Assembly: GCF_900497805.2 (NCBI RefSeq)
Contig: NW_020954610.1
Coordinates: 30,053,115-30,117,114 of the forward strand
Origin: Vombatus ursinus
Taxonomy: Eukaryota; Chordata; Mammalia; Diprotodontia; Vombatidae
Reading direction: 5' to 3'
DNA length: 64,000 nt
Below are positions 10,882 to 22,311 of this stretch, piece after piece; position 1 is the stretch's first letter, and each line of letters starts with the position of its first letter. Position numbers and translations under genes: made by a program. Under the pieces are notes generated by a model, which saw only the letters and a list, made by a program, of their open reading frames with translations, was not told where the DNA came from and did no database searches.

Positions 10882-13482
10882 CAGATGGAGCCAAGATGGT
10901 GGAGTAGAGAAGCTCTCATCTAAGCTCTCCAAACATTCTCCTCCAAACAATTTTAAAATAATACTAAAATTGAGGTACAAAAGTTCTCTGATGAAAATGA
11001 CTTCTTCAAAAGTAAAATTGGCCAAATGGAAAAAGAAGTACAAAAGTTCAATGAAGAAAATAATTCCTTAAAAATTAAAATTAAGCAACTGAAGACTAAT
11101 GAAATCACAAGATATCAAGAAAAAAATTAAACAAATTCAATAGAAAGAAAAAAGTAGAACATTTGAAATATCTCATTGGAAAAACAAGTGACCTGTAAAA
11201 TAGATCCGGGAGAGATAATTTTAAGAATTATTGAATTATCTGAAAGCTATGATCAAAAAAAAGATCTTAGACATCATATTTCAAGAAATTATTAAAAAGA
11301 AAACTGACCTAATATGATATAATCATAGGATAAACAAAGATTAAAAAAGAATCTACCAATCACCATGTGAAAAAGATCCCAAAATGAAAACGTAAGGATA
11401 TTGTAGCCAAATTACAGAACTCACAGATCAAAGAGAAAATATTTCAAGCAGGCAGAAAGTACACTGTGGAGCCATAGTCAGAACCATAAAAGATTTAGCA
11501 GCTACCACATTTAAGGAGTAAAGAGCATGGAATATTCTATAGGACTCATTCATAGGACAAACCCATATAATAAAAATGGCAATTCTACTTAAATTAATTT
11601 ACTTTTCAGTGGCATACCAATAAAACTACCAAAGAATTATTTTATAAATCTAGAAAAAATAGCACGAATAGATCTGGAAGAATAAAAGGTCAAGAATATC
11701 AAGGGAATCAATGGGAAAAAATGTAAAGAAAGGTGGTATAGTGGTTCCATGTTTCAAATTATATTACAAAATGACAATCATCAAAACAATCTAATATTGA
11801 CAAAGAAATAAAGTGGTGGATCAGTGGAGTAGATTAGGTGCATAATATATGTTGGTAAATGCCAGAGTAATCTAATGTTTGATAAACCCAAAGATCTAAG
11901 CTTTTGGGACAAGAACTCGCCGTCTGACAAAAATTGATGAACAATTGTAAAGCAGTTTGACAAAAATGAGGCATAGACCAACATCTCACACCATATACCA
12001 AAATTAGGTAAAAACTGATAAATGATTTAGACATAAAGAATGATATCATAAGTCAATTAAGGGAAGCATGGGAAGATATACCTCTCAGATCTGTGGATAA
12101 GAGAAGGGTTTATGACCAAACAAAAGATGGAAAGAATTATAGGAAGTAAAATGGGTAACTTTAATTACATGAAATTAAAAATCTTTTTTGTAAACAAAAC
12201 TAATGCAGCCAAAATTAAAAGGAAAACAGGAAACTGGGAAAAATGTTTTGCAGCAAGTTTTGTTTTGTTTTGTTTTCTGATAAAGACATCATTTATCTAA
12301 GGTATTGGGAACTGAGACATTTATAAAAATAAGAGCCATTTCCCAGTTGATTAATGGTCAAAGGATGTGAACATGCAGTTTTCAGAATAAATCAAAGCCA
12401 TCAATAGTCACCTAAAAATGCTCTAAATCCCTATATATTAAAAAAAATTCAGCTGAGAAAAATGTTGAGAGTCCACCTCACACCTATCAGATTGTCTACC
12501 ATGACAGAGAAGGAAAATGACAAATGTTTGAGGTGAAGTGGAAAAAATGGTACAGTAATATACTATTGGTAGAGTTGGGAATGAGTCCAAAGATTATGGA
12601 AAACAATTTAAAATTATGCCCAAAGGGTTATAAAACTATACATACCCTTTGACTCAGTAATATGACTACTAGGTCTGTATCCCAAAGAGATAAAAGAAAA
12701 GAGAAAATGACCTGTTTGTACAAAATATTTATAGCAGCTCTTTTTCTGATAGCAAAGAATTGGGCATCAAAGGTATATGCAACAACTGAGAAATAGATGA
12801 ACAAGTTCTGGTATATGATTGTGACGTAATACTACTGTGCCATAAGAAATGATGAGCAAAATGCCTTCCAAAAAATCTGGGAAATGTACAAAAATATTTA
12901 TGGCAGTTATCTTTGTGGTGGCAAAGAATAAGAAATTGAAGGAATGCTCATCAATTGGGAAATGGGTTGATCAAGTTGTAGTATATGAATATAATGGAAC
13001 AGTATTTTTCCATAAGAAATGATGAGCAGATAGATTTCAGAAAAATCTAAAAAGACTGATGCTGAGTGAAATGATGACTGAAAAAGCTGATAGAGTGAAG
13101 TTAGCAGAACCAGAACATTGTGCACAGTAACAGCAACATTATGCAATGACCAGCTTTGATAGACATAGTTCTTTTCAGCAATACGAAGATCTAAGACAAT
13201 TGCAAAAGACACATGATAGAAAATGCCATCTGCATCCAGATAAAGAACTATGGAGTCTGAATGCAGATCAAAGCATATTATTTTCTCTTCCTTATGGTTT
13301 TCCCTTTTGTTCTGATTCTTGTTTCACAACCTGAGTAATGTGGAAATATATGTTTGTACATGTATAGCCTATATCAGATTTCATGCCATCTTAGAGAGGG
13401 GGAGAGAAAAGAGGGGAGAATATTTAGAACTCAAAATCTTAGAAGTTAATGATCAAAACTAAAATAAATAAATAAATACAAA
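10882..13482 (+). mobile_element. Internally deleted L1 (5' end, ORF1, late ORF2, 3' UTR)
   Basis: Starts with GATGGAGCCAAGATGGTGGA, the marsupial L1 5' end. After only about 80 bp it jumps to ORF1 coiled-coil sequence (10970-11100), then ORF1 RRM and C-terminal sequence (11160-11540). At about 11545 it jumps to the last third of ORF2 (from 'cccatataataaaaatggc') and runs to a normal L1 3' UTR and an A-rich tail (13465-13490). Relative to the full-length L1 at 35848-42379, about 0.6-0.7 kb of 5' UTR and about 3 kb between ORF1 and late ORF2 are missing. All frames contain stops. Deletion after insertion, or reverse transcription of a spliced or internally deleted RNA, would both give this shape. 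Confidence 0.75.
12718..13052 (+). repeat. 168-bp tandem duplication in L1 ORF2 C-terminus
   Basis: The block starting GTACAAAATATTTATAGCAG at 12718 is repeated from 12886 (GTACAAAAATATTTATGGCA). Both run through 'cataagaaatgatgagca'. Other L1 copies here carry this block once. The two units differ at many positions. Confidence 0.75.
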
Positions 13483-13499
13483 AAAGAAACTCTGAGAAG

Positions 13500-13796
13500 A
13501 CTTAGATGAATTCATGAAAATGAAGTGTGCAGAACAATGGAGAACATTGTATTCAGTACCAGCAATATTATAATGATGATCAACTGTGAAAGACTTACCT
13601 ACTCTGATCAAGATAATGATTCAAGGCAATTCCAAAAGACCCATAATGAAACATGCTATCCAAATCCAGAGAGAGAACTGATGGAATCTGAATGCTGATT
13701 GAAGCATTTTTATTATTTATTTTAAAATGTTATTGCTTTATTTTGTTCTTTCTTTTACAACTTAGCTAACATGGAAATATATTTTGCATGACCTCA
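13500..13796 (+). mobile_element. Old L1 3' end
   Basis: Follows the order of the L1 ORF2-end and 3' UTR segment in the other copies ('gcagaacaatggagaacatt', 'gattcaaggcaattccaaa', 'tggaatctgaatgctgattg') but is clearly more diverged than the L1 just upstream. It is therefore a separate, older insertion. Confidence 0.7.
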
Positions 13797-13808
13797 CATA
13801 TATTTGTC

Positions 13809-13963
13809 ATTGTTATTTAGTCATTCAGTCATGTCCAAATCTTTATCATTCTATGGACCATAGCATGCCATGACTTCTATTCTCCACCATCTTCTGAAGT
13901 CTGTCCAAGCTCATGTTTGTTGTTTCTGTGACAACATCTATCCATCTCATCCTCTGTTTAATT
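13809..13963 (-). mobile_element. RTE/BovB-type LINE 3' end
   Basis: Plus-strand strings 'attcagtcatgtccaaatc', 'atggaccatagcatgcca' and 'ccatctcatcctctgt' match the reverse complement of BovB/RTE 3' ends in order and spacing. RTE-type LINEs are a known part of marsupial genomes. The assignment is from memory of the consensus. Confidence 0.7.
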
Positions 13964-14144
13964 GAAATCAAATTGCTTGCCTTCACAAGAAGAGGGTTAG
14001 GATAGGAGGAAGGGACAGATTTTGAAATTTAAAATTTTTTAAATGGTAGTTTAAAAAATCTATATGTTGGGAAATATTTAAGAAAATACAGATAATTTTA
14101 AAAATAATATTTTGACTAGTAAATGATAACAAATGAATAATTCA

Positions 14145-14283
14145 TCAAAAGATGGGAAGATTTGTATGAACTGATGCAGAGTAAAACTGGTAGTACCAAA
14201 ATAACAGTATACACAAATACTACAGTAACATAAAGGAAAATATTACCAAAAGAAGTCAAACTGAGTAAAAACAAATGACATAA
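14145..14283 (+). mobile_element. Old L1 3' UTR fragment
   Basis: 'gggaagatttgtatgaactgatgcagag' followed by an ACAATATACACA-like step is the L1 ORF2-end/3' UTR junction, strongly diverged. Confidence 0.55.
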
Positions 14284-14289
14284 TGAAGT

Positions 14290-15136
14290 TCCTTGAAAAC
14301 AATTAATAAAATAAAGTTCTCTCCTACCAGGAGGAAGGTTAAATATTGGATAAGAGTCACTCAATTTTGCTATAACATGTCTTTTATCTATTTTTTTTCC
14401 TCTGTTACTTGTGAGGGTTCAGTGTTGAGCAGTAGAACATTGATTCATTGTTCCAGAAATAACTGGAGCTAAGGTCTTTTTCTTGTCTTTTTAGGTTTAA
14501 TGTTTAGTTAGATATAACACACATGGATCAAATGATTGTTATTGAGATTGAAAAAAGAAGTTGAGATATGATTTCTTATTAAACAGGCCCACTGAAACTA
14601 TCTTTGGGACAACTGTATTACCAGACTGGATGACAGAGATAATCTATATTTCAGCTTGCTTCTACATGGTTTTGATTTCTTCCTCTTACTCTCCATATTT
14701 TCAAGTTTTAAATTCCATGAAGTTTGGAGATTATGAGAATCCATTATGGTAATATTAAGTTAAAAGTCTTTTTTAAATTTATGAGTCATTTTTTCATAAA
14801 GCTGATTGTGGAACACAGTTTGATCTATTTCCAATACATTTCATTTCAAATGTTATTTTTGTTATTATTGTTTAAATTTTATGGTTCACTGTTTTATAAC
14901 AGTGGTTATGGACTACAATTTGGTCCATTTCCAGTACAGTATATTAAATGACTTTTAATGGATATTTTGAGGTCTGTTCTAGCAGTATGAGGTTGTATCA
15001 TCTGTCAGTACATAAAATATAAGGAGTTCTTATTAGATAATTTTAGCCACCAGGTCATGTCTTGCTAGATATTTGGTAGGTGTTAAATCTTTATAGCTAT
15101 CAGTGATGTGTTTTATAAAGTCTACTTTCTCCTTAG
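14290..15136. other. No gene seen; unassigned DNA
   Basis: AT-rich. Short plus-strand open frames at 14561-14752 and 14724-14951 show no domain. It could be further decayed retroelement sequence, but I cannot name it. Confidence 0.4.
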
Positions 15137-15214
15137 AGAATCTACACTCAACAAATCAACAATTATTTAATACCTACTGTATTAAAGGTGGTATAGTAAA
15201 ATGAAGATGAAACT
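15137..15214 (+). mobile_element. Ancient unassigned repeat, left part
   Basis: 'caacaaatcaacaattatttaatacctactgt' is the start of a repeat that recurs at 51415 and 53845. It resumes at 15540 after a SINE insertion. The family is not named here. Confidence 0.5.
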
Positions 15215-15537
15215 AGATGGTCCAGCACCTAGGGGACTGAATCTGAAAATAGGAAAACCTGAGTTTAAATCTGGCCTCAGATAGATATTTTCTAGGTATG
15301 TGATTCTGAGCAACTCACTTAAACTTTCTCAGCCTCAGTTTACACAATTATGAAACAAAAAATAATGATAGTAGCTATTTCCCAGGGTTATTATGATGAT
15401 AAAATGAAATAATATATGTTAAGACTTTTGAAATTTTTTAAGTGTTATATAAATGCTAGCTATTACAAATAAAATGAGACGTGTATAAATTACTTTGCAA
15501 GTCTTGAAGTACTATATTAATACTAGCTCTTATTATT
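15215..15537 (+). mobile_element. MIR/THER-type core-SINE with two tails
   Basis: Head (agcacctaggggactgaatc), core (gtatgtgattctgagcaactc) and a first tail ending AATGCTAGCTATTACAAAT at about 15475. A second, similar tail (ACTTTGCAAGTCTTGAAGTA through CTAGCTCTTATTATT) follows at 15481-15537. The element interrupts the unassigned ancient repeat. Confidence 0.7.
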
Positions 15538-15539
15538 GA

Positions 15540-16240
15540 CAATTTGACAATAATAATCCTTATTCACAATGAACCTATATTTTAATGGGGAAATTGTCAA
15601 ATACATACATGTATACACATATACATTTGTATAATATAAAATGAATTAATATAAATACAGACAAGTAGCTAAATATAAGGTAGTTTGTGAAGGAAGGCAC
15701 TATCACACAAGGGAATCAGGAAAGGCTTCATGGGAAACATGGTGCCAGAGATGCATTTTAAAGAAAGAAATTCTATGAGGTGGGGGTAATGAGGATATGC
15801 ATACCAGACACATAGAATGCCTAGTAGAAAGGCACTGAGAAAGTAAATGAAGTATTTTGTGTAAGAAACAGGAGAGTCATGTCCCATGTGGTTGAAAACA
15901 TAGGTTGTGAACAGGTTGAATAGGATATTGAAATCCAAAAAGAGGAGTTTGCATTTTATCTTAGAGTCAATAAGAAATCAGTGGAATTGGTTAAGTAGAG
16001 GAATCAGGTCTATGTTTAAGGAAAATTACTTTAGCAGCAATTTGTAGGATGGATCAGAATAGGGACAAACTTGAGGGAAGAAGATCGTTTAGGCTGTTGC
16101 AATAATCTAATTGAGAGGTGATGAGGGCCTGAACTAAGATGGTAGCTGTGTACCTGGACAGAAGGGGGTCAGATGTGAGAAATATGAAGATATAAACTGG
16201 AATATTTCACAATTTATCAAATGTGTGGAGTGAGGGATTA
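15540..16240 (+). mobile_element. Ancient unassigned repeat, right part
   Basis: Contains 'aggaaaggcttcatgggaaa', 'gttgcaataatctaattgagaggtgatgag' (split here for length) and 'ggacagaagggggtcagatg'. I recall this order of motifs from a mammal-wide interspersed repeat, but I am not sure of its name. Parts recur at 51790-51960 and 56150-56460. No coding signal. Confidence 0.55.
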
Positions 16241-16269
16241 CTAAAATATCGTTTCACTGATCACTAAGG

Positions 16270-18250
16270 CTCCTTAAATATAACTTTTTCTGTAGTTTCT
16301 ACTGGCAACAATTTGTTATTGAAATGCAATTATAAACTTCTATTTCTACAAACAAATTGTATGATTCAGTTATTTGTTTAACTGTTCTCTGTCAACTTAT
16401 TATTGGTGAGTTCATGCAGACATCATTCATGAAAGACATTTTTCATCCAATTTTGCATCTTAGTCCTTTAAAGAAAGTCCACCTACAGCTAAGATGCATT
16501 TGTGTTCTGGGAAGAAATTCAATGATATGTACCTATTACTAGGCTTTTTTATTGCTTCATTGAATAATGACTGCCTTTTTCAAAAGTATCACTCCAGGTT
16601 TTTGCATTTTTTCTTCCTTTATTACATATCTGTTGCTCTTACTTTTGGTATGGAAGTATTACTCTTTCTATAGTTGCTTTAGAATCATGATTCCTGTGTT
16701 TACTTAATGTTATATGGGTTTTCATTAGGATGTTTTCCAAATGTGTTACAATTCATTTTAAAATTCCAAAGGCGTATATAGATTGGTATTACATACATGT
16801 AAATTGATTACAACTTTAAAATTCTTAACATATCCAGATACATAAGCATCTTTGCTGTCTTTTTGCTTAATGCGCTTTCTGTGATAAAGACTAAGATATT
16901 TTTGGAAACCCCTTCATCCATTGATTCAAAGTGACTTCTCATTTCAGCCTTCTATCTCTATCTTTTCTTATTATACATTGTGAATTGTATGCTTACCAAG
17001 TCCAAATGACATTTTGATATGATTAGACAAAGATTTCACAAAATGAAAAATCTGCTTAACATGTTTTTTGATGGGATCATATAACTTGATATCATCTATG
17101 AACACAAAATGATTAGTAAGTTATTTTGGGTTAACTTTTGTTTAATTTGGAAGTCATATTTCATTCTATTTAAGACAGTAAATAATGGATTTAATGCTAG
17201 GAAAAATTATAATTAGCTTTAATTGCCTCCTCAAAAATGGAATATTTATGTCAATTAATAATAAAAGCTGAAATTTTTTGTAGCACTTTAAGATTTGCAG
17301 AGAAGTTTACAAATGTCCATTGAATCCTCACAACAACCCAGGGTGGTAGTTGCTATTGTTATCCCCATTTTACAGATGAAGTAATTGAGGCAAACAGATT
17401 AAGTGATTTGCCCAGAGTGACACAGCTAGGGTCTGAGGTCAGATTTGAATTAAAGTATTTCTGAATCCAGATCCAATGTTCTATTCATCGCACCAGCTAG
17501 ATACTCTTATTGTTCTTGATTTTTGTGTTGGTGGTTTGTCTTAAGTAAAGAATAATTTCCTAGATCTGCATAAAATACTTTAAAAAATCTCATTATAAGT
17601 GAAACTGCTTTATACATTTTCAGTATATGGATAATCCACGAGTGTGGAACTAAACCAAAAATTTTGTAAAAGTCAAAAAGCTATTATAAATGTAGTGTTG
17701 AGGTTTTGTTTTTTTCCCCCAGTACTTTGTTCAATAATCACAAATTAAGTAATTGCAGATAAGTTGTTCTTTACATGCCTCTGCCTTTCTGGCACACCTT
17801 TTTTATGTTCAGCCAATACATTATTTTCTTCTAAGTCTTTATAACTTTTTAAATTTTTTTAAAAAAAATTATTACTAATGCAAGTTGTGGATTCTTTTTT
17901 TTTTTTTTTACAAAGAATCATATAATTAGCCGATGTTTGGAAGGGTAACTGGTGTTCTCATCTTTTGATAATAGATATGCTATGCCTTTTATTTAGAAAG
18001 ATGGAATTAAATTTGTATATTATAGGAAGCTAGTATTGTGATCTCCTAGTAACTTATTTGCCACTGTAAATCCTTTGCATCAATAATTTTATAACTAATC
18101 TTGCTCTCAAGCTTTCTACTTTTTAAGGCTAGAGTTTCAGTCATATCCCTTGATATAATTTTTCAGTCATTCATAATATTTAGAGTGAGAAAGCTGCGAT
18201 ATCATTTTAATTAACTCATGTTTTCATTGTTAGATTTTTTTGAAAACATG
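16270..18250 (-). mobile_element. R4/Dong-clade LINE relic (reverse transcriptase)
   Basis: Minus-strand translation, in broken frames, gives a run of motifs in the order of an R4/Dong-type reverse transcriptase. From 18100 down: LYN..CKGFTVANKLLGDHN and IKGIAYLLSKDENTSYPSKH (about 17930-18020), LEENNVLAEHKKG (about 17800-17850), VPHSWIIHILKMYK (about 17600-17655), LALNPLFTVLN (about 17165-17200), FIDDIKLYDPIKKHVKQI (about 17045-17105, the YxDD-type catalytic motif), SNHIKMSFGLGK (about 16990-17030), then a decayed 'KYL' region. A SINE interrupts it at 17255-17502. Many stops and frameshifts show it is long dead. Its 5' and 3' limits are uncertain. No target-site or tail was found. Confidence 0.75.
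17255..17502 (-). mobile_element. MIR/THER-type core-SINE inside the R4 relic
   Basis: Plus-strand view: tail 'tagcactttaagatttgcag', 'ttatccccattttacagatg', core 'gatttgcccagagtgacac', head 'catcgcaccagctag'. Complete or nearly so. It separates the reverse-transcriptase motifs VPHSW and FIDD of the R4 relic. Confidence 0.82.
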
Positions 18251-19369
18251 TAGACAGAACTTTTCAACATCCTACTTTTTTAGGAGCTCTCTCTCCCACC
18301 TTAGATTCCTTTCCTTCTCAATCCTAAATGGTAAGATCTTTGGTTGATTGTGTGGTTTTTTTTTTTAATTTTACTGTGTGTTGCTTTCACTCCTTGTAGC
18401 ACCTTAACTTTTTGACCTTAGCTTTTCATTTCTAATTAAAGGTTTTTTGTTTTTTTTTTCTGAAATCTGGGTGTCACACTGAGTCAAGGGATGGATGAAA
18501 GTGATACCAACAAGTACTTTGGTCAGTACCACGCAAGACATTGAGTGTAAAGATAGCAAAGACAAGGACATAGCTGAATACTTTATGAATCTTCTTGGCA
18601 TCAGGGAATTTAATTCAAACTTCCAGAATTTTTGTTAGTTAATTTTCTGAATTCCTTTCCTCTTCTTTCTTACTTTGTTGACTTTTCCTGAGAGTTATGC
18701 CATTTAAACTTGTTTTACTATTCAGAAAAGTTGATGTGAATTTCCATTGTATTTCTTCAGGGCTTCACTAGTTTGCTAAAGTCAGTATAGGAGTATTTGA
18801 CCCTTATCTTTAGACGTATTCCTTTATAGCTACTCTTTTCCACCTAGGCCACAATGAACCTGTCATGAAATATTTTATACTATTTGATAAATATTGTAGG
18901 AAAATGTTTTCATTCATGATAATCAGCACACTCAAAAGGAGGTTTTTTTTTTTTCAAAATTCCAGCCTAAGTATATGCATCTATTCTCAGAGTGATTTGA
19001 GACATCAGAATTGCTTTTTCTTTCATCCATTTCATTATGAAATAGAAATTCTATATGGTGAGTTTAATGAAAATTTTAGATGAAAGGTTCCACAAATTCT
19101 ACTCTAATGGATTTTATTAGAAGCAAGTTATTTGTATTCCTTATATTCCTGATTTGTTCTAGCATATTTTGCCTTCTTGTGGAACTGCGACTCACTCTAC
19201 CATCATCCATGTTAATAATCATAATGGTTTTTCAGAGGTCAACTGGTAATTTCATGCTATCTTATCTTATTTTTTTCCACTTAGAAGCACTTAGTTACCT
19301 ATGTATTTTGCACTATACAAATCAGTGGTACATAAGAGTAGAATTTTCAGTAGAATTTTCAAACCCTTC
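18251..19369. other. No gene seen; possibly R4 5' remains
   Basis: A 65-residue minus-strand open frame (18404-18601) has no recognisable domain. The DNA could hold the decayed 5' part of the R4 relic, but I see no motif. Poly-T runs occur near 18357 and 18940. Confidence 0.35.
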
Positions 19370-21795
19370 ATGGATCTTCCATTTATGCATTTTCTCTCCT
19401 TTCTCCTTTTTCTTTCTCATTAGAGTTTTGATTTCCATCATGGCCTCCCTTAGTCTGCCCTCCCTTTTATTAGCCCCCTCCCTTTTCTTCCCCTTTAGAC
19501 TTGGTAGTTCTTCCATCCTTTCTATCCACCCCCTCCCTCTTCTTTCCCCTTTCTCCTCCTACTTCCTATAGGGTAAGTTAGACTTTTATATCTAACTGAT
19601 TATGTTATTCCCTTTTTGAGTCAAATCTGATGAGAGTAAGGTTCAAATAATGTTCATCTCCCTCTCTTTTTTTTATCTCTACTGCAATAGGTTTTTGTGC
19701 CTTGTCATGTGACATAATTTACTCTTGTCTGCCTCCTCCTTTCCTCCTCTCTCAATACAATCCTTTTTCACCACTTAATTAGATTGTTTATCATCACATA
19801 ACAGTCAACTTATAGCAATGTCCTCTGCCTATGTATACTCCTTCTAAATGTCATAATGAAGATACAGTTCTCTAGATTTACAAATGTCTTCTTCCCTTGT
19901 AGGAATGTAAACAGTTTGCCCTTATTAATAACATGTTCTTGTTATTTTTTTTTCCTGTTTACCTTTTCATGCCTCTCTTGAGTTTTGTATTTGAAGATAA
20001 AATTTTTAGTTGAACTCTGGTCTTTTCATAAGGAAGATTTGGAAGTCCCCTAATTAGTTGAATGTCCATCTCTTCTCCTGAAAGATTATGCTCAATTTTG
20101 CTGGGTATAATCCTTAGTTGTAATCTAAGCTCCTTTGCCTCACATTCCATGCCATCAGATCTTTTAATGTAGAAGCTGCAAGGTCCTGTGTAATCCTGAC
20201 TGTAGTTCCATATTTAAATTGTTTCTTTCTGCTTGCTTACAGTATTTTCTCTTTGACCTCGTAATTTTGAAATTTGACTACAATATTCCTTGGAATTTTT
20301 AGTTTGGGAATGCTTTTGGGAGGTAATCAGTGAATTCTTTCAATGACTATTTTCTCTTCTGGTTCTAGGTCCTCAGTGCAATTTTCCTTGATGATTCCCC
20401 AAGAAGATGCTACCCAGGCTTTTTTTTTTTAATTATGGTTTTCAGGTAGACCTATAATTTTTAAATGATCTCTCCTGGATCTATTTTCCAGGTCAGTTGT
20501 TTTACCAATGAGGTATTTAATGTTTTCTTCTATTTTTTTTTCATTCTTTTGAATTGATATATTGATATCTCATAGAATAATTAGCTTCCACTTGCCCAAT
20601 ACTAATTTTTAACAAATTGTTTTCTTCTATTAGATTTTGTAGCTCTTTTTTCATTTGGCCTATTTTACTTTTCAAGGAGTTCTATTCTTTAGTGAGTTTT
20701 TATTTCTCCTTTTCTATATGTCTAATTCTACTTTTTTAAGGACTTGTTTTCAACAGTCAATTTTTGTCCTTTCTTTTCCAAGCTATTGACTCTCTCTTGC
20801 ATATCTCTCATTTCTTTTCCTAATTTTTAATCTACCTTTCTTAACTGACTTTTAAAATCCTTCTTGAGCTCTTCCAAGAAAGCTTGAGATCAATTCATAT
20901 TCCCCTTTGAGGTTTTGGATGTGGGTATATTGACAATGTTATCCTCTTCTGATTTTATGTCTTTATCTTCCCTGTCCCCATAATAAGAATCTAGGGTCAT
21001 TGTCAGTTTCCGCTTTTGTTCATGGTTTTTACCTAATTGCCTAATTTTTGGCTTATACAGTTGAGCTATCTTGCTGGAGCGTAGGGGGCACTGACTCAGT
21101 GCTGAGAGTCTGGGACTTGGTCACTGGTTTTGTATGCTGGGGTCTCAGGTACTGGCAACTGGAGGATGTAGGGGTCTTACAGCTTATCTAGTGCTCAGCT
21201 GGGGTCGGTAACACTGGAGCCCCTGGGGTGGGGGTGGGGAGTCTGACCCCTGGGGGACATCTGCTCACCTAAGCCTTGCACTTGAATGTTTGGCTTGCTC
21301 ATCTGGGCCTTGCACTTGAATATTTGGCTGCTAGAGGATGCCTGCCTGCCTGGAACTGTGCTTACTGGTGTGTTTTATGGGGTTGTGCTGAAGTATTGGG
21401 AGATTTGGCTTTTGGAGAACACTGGCCCACACTGTGGTTTTCAGAGCTGGTGCCTACTGGTTCCCCTGCCTGTGCTGAGGCATTCAGTGAGTCCTGGTGT
21501 TGGTACTTGCCTGCTCCACCACCCTGGGGCTCAGGATCTCTCCCTGGTTTGCTGAGGTGGGGCTTGACACTGACTTGTTAGAGGCCTCCCATCCTGTACT
21601 ATTCCCCCTCCCTAAGTATGAAAAGGATCTTTCTTGTTAATCCCCCAAGCTTCCTGGATTACAATTCTGCTGTAACCCTTCTTCCTGTTTGTTCAGCTGT
21701 TCCAGGGCTTTTCCTGGGGATATATGTTCTGACTTTCATAGGTCAATAAGGGAGGGTGAGAGTAACTTACTTCTTACTCCTCCATCTAAGCTCCT
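19370..21795 (-). mobile_element. L1 with inverted 5' half (inverted segment)
   Basis: Minus-strand L1 from the 5' end (plus-strand end at about 21795, 'ctcctccatctaagctcc') through the GC-rich 5' UTR (about 21050-21795) and a broken ORF1 (about 19850-21040) to the ORF1-ORF2 spacer. It stops close to where ORF2 should begin. At 21796 the strand switches and L1 ORF2 follows in plus orientation. This is the shape expected from twin priming of a full-length L1 RNA, with about 0.45 kb of early ORF2 lost at the switch. Confidence 0.78.
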
Positions 21796-22246
21796 GGAAG
21801 TAGAACCATAACTAAATAAATATAACCACAAAATAAACAAGAAAGAAGTTAAAGAGGTAAATAGAATTTTAGAATACTTAGACATGGTAGACCTTGGGAG
21901 AAAATTGAATGGGCATAGAAAGGAATATAACTTTTTCTCAGTGGTACTTAGCACCTATAAAAAAAAATGACCCTGTATTAGGGTATAGAATCATAACAAT
22001 GAAATGCAGAAAGGCAAAAATATTAAATGTTTTCTTTTCAGATCATGATGCAATAAAAATTACATATAATCAATGACCATGGAAACATAGACTAAAAATT
22101 AATTGGAAACTAAATAATCTAATCCTAAAGATTTTGTGGCTGAAACAACAAATCATAGAAAAAACAAAAAACTTCATCAAAGAGAATGACAATAATGAAA
22201 CAACATACCAAAACTTATGGGATGCAACCAAAGCAGTTCATGGAGG

Positions 22247-22311
<65 letters not shown>

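Noticed and set aside
19080-19571. 163-residue hydrophobic open frame on the plus strand
   Set aside because: Its right half is the antisense of the L1 ORF1-ORF2 spacer, a pyrimidine-rich stretch that lacks stops, and the left half shows no domain. Not a gene.
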